Source of the DNA: Didymodactylos carnosus
Lineage: Eukaryota; Rotifera; Eurotatoria; Philodinida; Philodinidae
DNA: 40,249 nucleotides
Reading direction: 5' to 3'
Assembly (NCBI GenBank): GCA_905250885.1
Contig: CAJNOQ010000837.1
Coordinates: 1 to 40,249 of the forward strand
The notes beneath the pieces were generated by a model. It saw nothing but the letters and a program-made list of their open reading frames with translations, ran no database searches and had not been told where the DNA came from. How positions within the stretch are numbered: position 1 is the first letter of the stretch; the number at the start of each line of letters is the position of its first letter. Shown here piece after piece: positions 34,999 through 40,249 of this stretch. Position numbers and translations under genes: made by a program.

Positions 34999-36981
34999 TT
35001 AACCACGAGCACGTAGAAACTCATTCAGCTTATCACATGATGGTGTTCGTTCCCCTTGTGCCTGTAAAAGTAATCCTTTATCACCAAGCATTCTTGCACG
35101 CCATATCATCGACTCTCCTGAAAGAAGAAGAAATAAAAGAACATGAGTGGACTAAAAAAATGGCCCTATGAAGAAAGACATACGATATTGTTGTTCTCTA
35201 TAGCACTGATTTTTTAGATCTGAAACATATTCTTCTAAAACAGCTGCTTCAAGTTTCTCGAGTTCATGTGGTCTTGGTGTTTTGGGGAAATCTTGTTTAA
35301 CAAAATACTGAACACCATGTGGATGTGTTGTTCGAGGAATGACAAATTTACTAAAACAGATAACATCAAAAATAAAGACAAATTTTTATTATATTTATCA
35401 AAATGTACCCAGTCCGATGTAACATAAATTGCGGATCCGTAACAAATAATGTACCAAGAATTGATATAAGAAATAAAAATAAATAAGGTAGAATTTGTGC
35501 GATCGTGTGTGATGTCTATAAAGAGGAAGAAAAGTATAATAAAACTCGGAACAATTTGAATGATAAGTTCTAGTGCTTACATTTTGCGTTGTTGTTGTTG
35601 ATGATGAATGTGTTGTAAAATGAAATGTGTTTGGTTGACGTCTCCGATATACACGGTTAGTTGGTCCTAAAATATGTGTTTCAAAAGTAAAATATATTCC
35701 AGAGAAAGTCATCTCTATTGAAAACTCGATAACAAAACAATAAAAGACCATTGAACACTTTTCATGTTTTCGATTGCGATAAACTTGTCGCGCAATGTGA
35801 TTGCATTGTGGCGCATAATGCGGGATCTTGCGCTCATAATTGTAATCCTCCGATCGTGATTACGATCACAATAGTACAAGTATGCACAGTTTTCACTTGT
35901 ACCACAAATATTAAAAAATCAATGATGTGTGTTTTAACTGGGCATCCTCAGCAGAGCTTTTCATATTTTTAGTCTATATAAATATAACTTGCTGTTCGTT
36001 GTTCGACAACTAGACAGTATTCATTTCATTCAAAGTGTCTTATTTTGTACCTGTATAACCAAAAAATAGGTTAAATATTTCTTCGGCAGAGAAATCATCG
36101 TCATCTTCAAAGTAATATGCTTGCTGTGATCGACCATTGCGTCTGTTCTGAGAGTATGAAGGTGCCTCCATCGATGTTCCGTATAAATCATATTGTTCGC
36201 GTTTTTTAGCGTCACTCAAAATTGCAAACGCTTTCCCAATTGCTAGAAACAAAACAAGTATTCAAACATGTAATGAAAATGAATAAATTTATTAGGTACC
36301 TTTAAATGCATCCGTAGCGCCGGGCGCTTTACACTTGTCTGGATGAAACTAAATAGTAACAAAACGATTTCCTACTCTATAAATGTATTCATTCTTCAAC
36401 ATACCTGTAATGCTAGTTTTCGATAAGCCTTTTTCAAATCAGCATCTGAAGCAGTTTTTGGTACACCCAAAATTTCATATAGATCCTTACACGTTTTTAT
36501 TCTAAAAGACAAAAAAAGAAAATAAGCGAATATATCTCAATACAATATGTAAGACTCATACTTTCGAACAGCTTCTACTTCTTCGGATGTGTAATCATTT
36601 GACGTTGTTGTTGAATGGGTGTTTGTATTATTATGGGCATTCGGATGGCTTCTAGTCGAAGACGTTCGTTGTCTTGTTGTGGTCGAACTAGTTCCATGAC
36701 CATTTGTTTGTGGTTGGTCTGTGTCATTATTTGACGATGATTGTGTATTTGTATACATTAGTCTTTCAAGAAGATCTAAAGAGTTACAAAAATATTACTT
36801 AATAAATAGAATTAAAAGAAATCGCTTCTAAAACAATCGGATTCCTACCTTTTGCATTTTGTGTTGGATAGAGTTCGAGGGATTTTGAAAGAAATCTTAT
36901 AGCCCGATCATGATCTCCGGTTAATATGGCTTTTTCAGCTAATTCAATACACCTCAAACCTTCGGCTTTATTTGCTTCCAT
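34999..36981 (-). CDS. DNAJB12: DnaJ homolog DNAJB12/DNAJB14-like ER membrane co-chaperone, 9 exons, about 387 aa
   Basis: DNAJB12/14 are ER membrane J proteins that expose their J domain to the cytosol, recruit Hsc70 and support ER-associated degradation. CDS exons on the minus strand: 36849-36981, 36562-36775, 36405-36501, 36300-36348, 36051-36242, 35581-35666, 35409-35515, 35184-35350, 34999-35117 (1164 nt, phases close). The N-terminus [19 protein letters not shown] aligns with human MESNKDEAERCISIALKAI, and for that reason I chose the ATG at 36981. A further in-frame ATG at 37005 would add eight residues. A Ser/Thr/Asn/His-rich linker leads to the J domain ([23 protein letters not shown] at 150-152, [12 protein letters not shown]). 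EEIFNLFFG, one transmembrane helix (about 262-282) and a C-terminal domain ending in [12 protein letters not shown] follow. The catalytic HPD is intact. Intron 5 (35667-36050) is 384 nt, much longer than its neighbours. Confidence 0.95.
35667..36050 (-). other. Enlarged intron 5 of DNAJB12-like gene
   Basis: This 384-nt intron contains a patch (35780-35880) that is less AT-rich and full of short alternating motifs: cgcgcaatgtgattgcattg, ggcgcataatgcggg and cgatcgtgattacgatcac. The last contains the inverted repeat gtgattacgatcac. It may be an insertion remnant or a regulatory segment. Confidence 0.5.
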
Positions 36982-37774
36982 AGAATATTTTTTAATACTA
37001 GTCAAAAGACATTACGATTAACGTTTTGAATTAAAATAGAACGGGAAATTGCTTTGAATTTAACTGTACTAACAACATCGACGTTTCGCACAACAAATAA
37101 CACCGCAAAAAGAATAGAAAACAGTAAGGTAAAAGAGTAATTAAAAAATATAAATCATCGAACGCCAGCCATTATCCACGCTTCATACGTCAAGAGTAAA
37201 ACATAGTCCAGGTTAATTCATCAATCAGTTTTACGGTCGCAAGGTAGCGCTGGTTTACGCACACGTACAATGCTGCACAATTAATTATCCACAAATACTT
37301 ATTAATTAACCACGGAATTAAAAGACTAACATTTTCTGTTGAAAGCTTTTTCGCATAGTTTGATTCTTTCATAAATGACAAACATTTCCTCGTGTGTCGC
37401 GTGATGTTTCATATCTATCAAATGCTCATTCTTTTCAGAAAAATGTGACTAACATTGTATAACGCTAAACTAAACTACGTCATTGTTCTGAACATAACAA
37501 AACTGTTTCAATTCTTTCAATGAACACGACTAAAATAAAAATTGTTTGAATATTTCCTTATATGTTTTTCATAACAATGTAAGATAATACGAGGACAATA
37601 AAATGTCATATTTCAATCGTGGTTTTGTTAATTGGCGAGTGCACATTTTCAAATTTTCCATCAAACCGAATTTTTCAGAACTTTTTTCACTTTTCATTAG
37701 TCCATTCAATAGTACAGGGTGAATGAATACAAACATAAATAGATCGGTTCTATAGCTAATTGAATTTCTTGCTA
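36982..37774. other. 5' flank of DNAJB12-like gene, no gene seen
   Basis: Sequence upstream of the DNAJB12-like start, expected to hold its promoter. An agtacagggtgaatgaatac string at 37713-37732 resembles the terminus of the neighbouring inverted-repeat element. No exon recognised. Confidence 0.4.
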
Positions 37775-38179
37775 CAGAATGTCCCAAAAAAACCTTATTC
37801 TCTCTGTATTTATTGGCTTTCTTGTGTACAGATATAATTGATCGTTTTATCATCAGTTTAGTCGGGTACAGCAAAGCTTTCTGGACAAAATGAGACGTCT
37901 CTGAGCGCTCTAAGAGCTTTTCTTATAAAACAGCAGTTAATTTACGAAAGATCCCATACCACCAAAATCAGCAAAATCAACGGAAAAACAAGAAAGATAC
38001 GCTCCGCTCCGTAAACTGAATGCTGTTTCATGAGAAAGCTCTTAGAGAGCTCGGAGACGTCTCATTTTGTCCGGAAATCTTTACTCTATCCGACTAAACT
38101 GACGGTAAAAAGATCAATTATATTTGTACACTAGAAAGTCAATAAATACAGAGGGGGTAAGCTTTTTTGGGACACCCTG
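37775..38179. mobile_element. 405-bp foldback element with CAG(G/A)(G/A)TGTCCCAAAAAA ends
   Basis: The left half from 37775 and the reverse complement of the right half ending at 38179 match over about 165 nt. Shared blocks are ctctgtatttattg, tataattgatc, cagtttagtcgg, ggacaaaatgagacgtctc and ctctaagagctttc. A spacer of roughly 70 nt separates the arms. There is no reading frame for a transposase. The arms differ by point changes and small indels, so the insertion is not recent. Confidence 0.88.
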
Positions 38180-38631
38180 CATGCAGCACGATATTCTAAA
38201 ATATGTAATACGGCGAGTTCGATAAAATCATTTTCTTTTACCTATTTTTCCCCTTTCTATCCTATCTGTACATATTGTTTGTGTTTTTTCTATTCCACAC
38301 CGTGATTCAATTTGCGAACGAAATTTTCATATTTTCAGAAACTGCGTGCTGATGATCTGAATCAATTGATCTACGTTTTCAGACATTTTTAGTGGAACTA
38401 TTTATATATCCTGTGATTCTTCGCTGAATGCGAGAACAACGGTATAACGGGTGCTCCAGAAATAATGTCCCTCTCCGTATTTTCTCAATATTTGGGTCAA
38501 GGTTGATTGTCAAGGCTCAATCTTTGTTTTAAAAGATTCCTCATTCAATTCTGTATAAAAAACATATTGAATATTTCTTTATATACTATGAGAACAAAAA
38601 AATATATAGAAAATATGGCAAAGTTTCAGTC
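38180..38631. other. Non-coding, no gene recognised
   Basis: AT-rich sequence without exons. A gggtgctccagaaataatgtccct string at 38449-38472 resembles a small-element terminus. Confidence 0.35.
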
Positions 38632-38752
38632 AGGAGTGGCACTTTACCTTTACTTTACTTGTAACTAATAACGAACTTAGTTACTCGTTGCTAGTAACTA
38701 AGTAACTAACGTAACACCGAGTAACTAGTAAAGTAAAGATAAAGTGGCTCCT
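38632..38752. repeat. 121-bp hairpin rich in GTAACTA/TAGTTAC
   Basis: The left arm aggagtggcactttacctttactttac pairs with gtaaagtaaagataaagtggctcct on the right. The loop is made of repeated taactaa/ttagtta motifs. It ends four bases before the left terminal repeat at 38757. Confidence 0.8.
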
Positions 38753-38756
38753 CTAG

Positions 38757-39328
38757 TTTCAATATCGATTACTTTCAAACCCACAGCGCAGCCGAAAAAT
38801 ATTTATTTTGAAGACGGCGCTATGCATCAAAATAGAATCGAAATGTATTTTCCCATGCTTTGGAATGTCACCTTGCTTTTCTTGTATCATAAGTTCGCTA
38901 CAAATATTTTTTTCTGCCACGAACGAAGATTTTTCTAAAAGTAAAAAAAAGGGAAAATTTGATTTATTCGCCTTGGCACAGGAAATGAAATGGGGCTATT
39001 CGACTTTCGCTGTTCGGATGTAACCGAAGAATTATTTTGTTTTATGATAAACCAGATCGGACCACATAATGTGTGGTTTTGACCGAATAATACAAATCTT
39101 CTTAAATGCTTCAAAACTACAGTTAGAAAATGACGATTTTGGCCAAAATTGCTAAAAGACAAAAAGATCCTTCTGCGACCACTGAGCCTATGAAGTCTTA
39201 AAAGTAGCTAGCTGATAGAGCTTTTCGAGAACTACAAAATGACCATATTCTCTTTTTTTATATCGCAAAATATAAGGAACTGAAATTGAAAAACATGTTT
39301 TTTGTGTTTGAAAGTAATCGATATTGAA
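38757..39328. mobile_element. Element of about 570 bp with 23-24-bp terminal inverted repeats
   Basis: tttcaatatcgattactttcaaac (38757-38780) and gtttgaaagtaatcgatattgaa (39306-39328) are inverted copies that match almost perfectly. The interior is not self-complementary and has only short plus-strand frames (38744-38938, 38808-39023) with no recognised domain. It may be a non-autonomous DNA transposon. No target duplication was confirmed. Confidence 0.6.
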
Positions 39329-40249
39329 GCTTTGCTGTATTTCCTCTGTATTTTTTTATTCTGATAGTACATAAAGAAACATTCAGTTTGTTTTGTGTAG
39401 AGAATTGAGTGAGGACTCTTTTAGAAAAAGTTGAGACTTGACGTTAGTAGCGATACATTACAACAACCGGACCGGTCAGACGCCCATACGTGATATTTTG
39501 TTCGCCGTAATGATGAGTTAGCTTTTTCACTTCATTTACAATCAAAATTTTTCTCTTCAGAAGTTGGTTTCACGCCAATGGTTTTGCAGACAATTTATGT
39601 CATTTTTACAATTTTGTTTACGACATATACCCCTGGAAAGCAAAAGCTGGATTCAGTATTTGAGCTCTTTTGATACCATAAAAGGATGTTTTGAGAAAAG
39701 TGAATATACCATTAGATAGCGCGTGAAATTCTGTACAAAACTGTGTATTTCGATTTTATCTTGACTTCATGTATTGAAAAATAAATCGAGTGAAATGAAG
39801 ATGCCCTCAAGATGAGATTCCCACACGCCTGTATTTTTCACCGTTTTTCCAATTAATACTTCAGATAGATTATGTCTTAAGCAGTGGTCTTTTGGAAAAG
39901 TAAGTAGATATTCTGATAGCCCTGGAAATCCTCCATAACCCTGTATATTAACTTATTTTCTAACATCTATCGATTAAAAAAAAATTCGAGTGTTCAGTGA
40001 GCGTATTGTAGTTGACAAAAACCAAAAATCTATTTTTTTTCCTTTTTTCGAAATTTAGCCACTATAGTAATCAGTTTTTAAGAAAGAAAATTATAGATTC
40101 TGACAGTACTTGAAATTCTCTATCAATCTATATACTTTGGTCTTTCCTTGCTTTTATGTGCGGAAGAATAATCCAAGTATAAAGTGATTAACCTCTTTGA
40201 GAAACCAAAAAAAATCGGTTGTTTTAGCAAGACTTTTCTGTTTATTTCA
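39329..40249. other. Non-coding right end of window
   Basis: No reading frame or repeat that I can support is present up to the window edge, apart from scattered aaccctgtatat-type strings. Confidence 0.4.

Noticed and set aside
37005-37007. Upstream in-frame ATG (MTSIKKYS) as the DNAJB12 start
   Set aside because: Family alignment begins at the downstream [11 protein letters not shown]. The upstream ATG is possible but adds residues with no counterpart in the human protein.

Overview
This is an AT-rich stretch of a small-genome animal. The evidence is eight spliced or probably spliced protein genes, nearly all introns bounded by GT...AG and about 50-70 nt long, and clear animal orthologues: NSA2, a PP2D1-like pseudophosphatase, cytidine deaminase, a PITPNM/RdgB protein with PITP, DDHD and LNS2 domains, RNF185/RNF5, a Snapin-like protein and DNAJB12/14. 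Short introns, AT richness and many small foldback elements fit a bdelloid rotifer such as Rotaria. That placement is inference, not something the window proves. I assembled gene models by hand from splice sites, reading phase and protein similarity recalled from memory; seven close perfectly in frame from ATG to stop.

Layout. 1-144 is a perfect hairpin. 1335-2969 (-) is a single-exon disordered protein of unknown function. 2970-6169 is non-coding and holds a 632-bp inverted-repeat element, a foldback and a hAT-like MITE with an 8-bp target duplication. 6170-7731 (-) is NSA2 in 11 exons. 7732-10372 is repeat-rich, with a large foldback. 10373-11358 (-) is a cysteine-rich secreted-type PAN/apple-like protein, probably three exons. 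11404-15031 holds small palindromes and a fragment of PP2D1 in inverted orientation. 15032-26034 (-) is a head-to-tail run of three genes: PP2D1-like, CDA and PITPNM (20 exons; a 1.6-kb first intron that carries a probable tRNA-derived SINE). 26035-31530 is a 5.5-kb gene-free region with one good foldback. 31531-32343 (-) is RNF185-like, divergent from the Snapin-like gene (33760-34236, +), which converges on the DNAJB12/14-like gene (34999-36981, -). 36982-40249 is non-coding with nested inverted-repeat elements.

Functional links are loose. RNF185 and DNAJB12 both act in ER-associated protein quality control in other animals, and the Snapin-like protein and PITPNM act in membrane traffic and lipid transfer. 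I see no operon-like or island-like system. The points most worth following up are the inverted partial PP2D1 copy, the loss of two metal-binding positions in the PP2D1-like protein, the start-codon intron of NSA2, the hAT-like MITE, the SINE in PITPNM intron 1, and several near-perfect hairpins.
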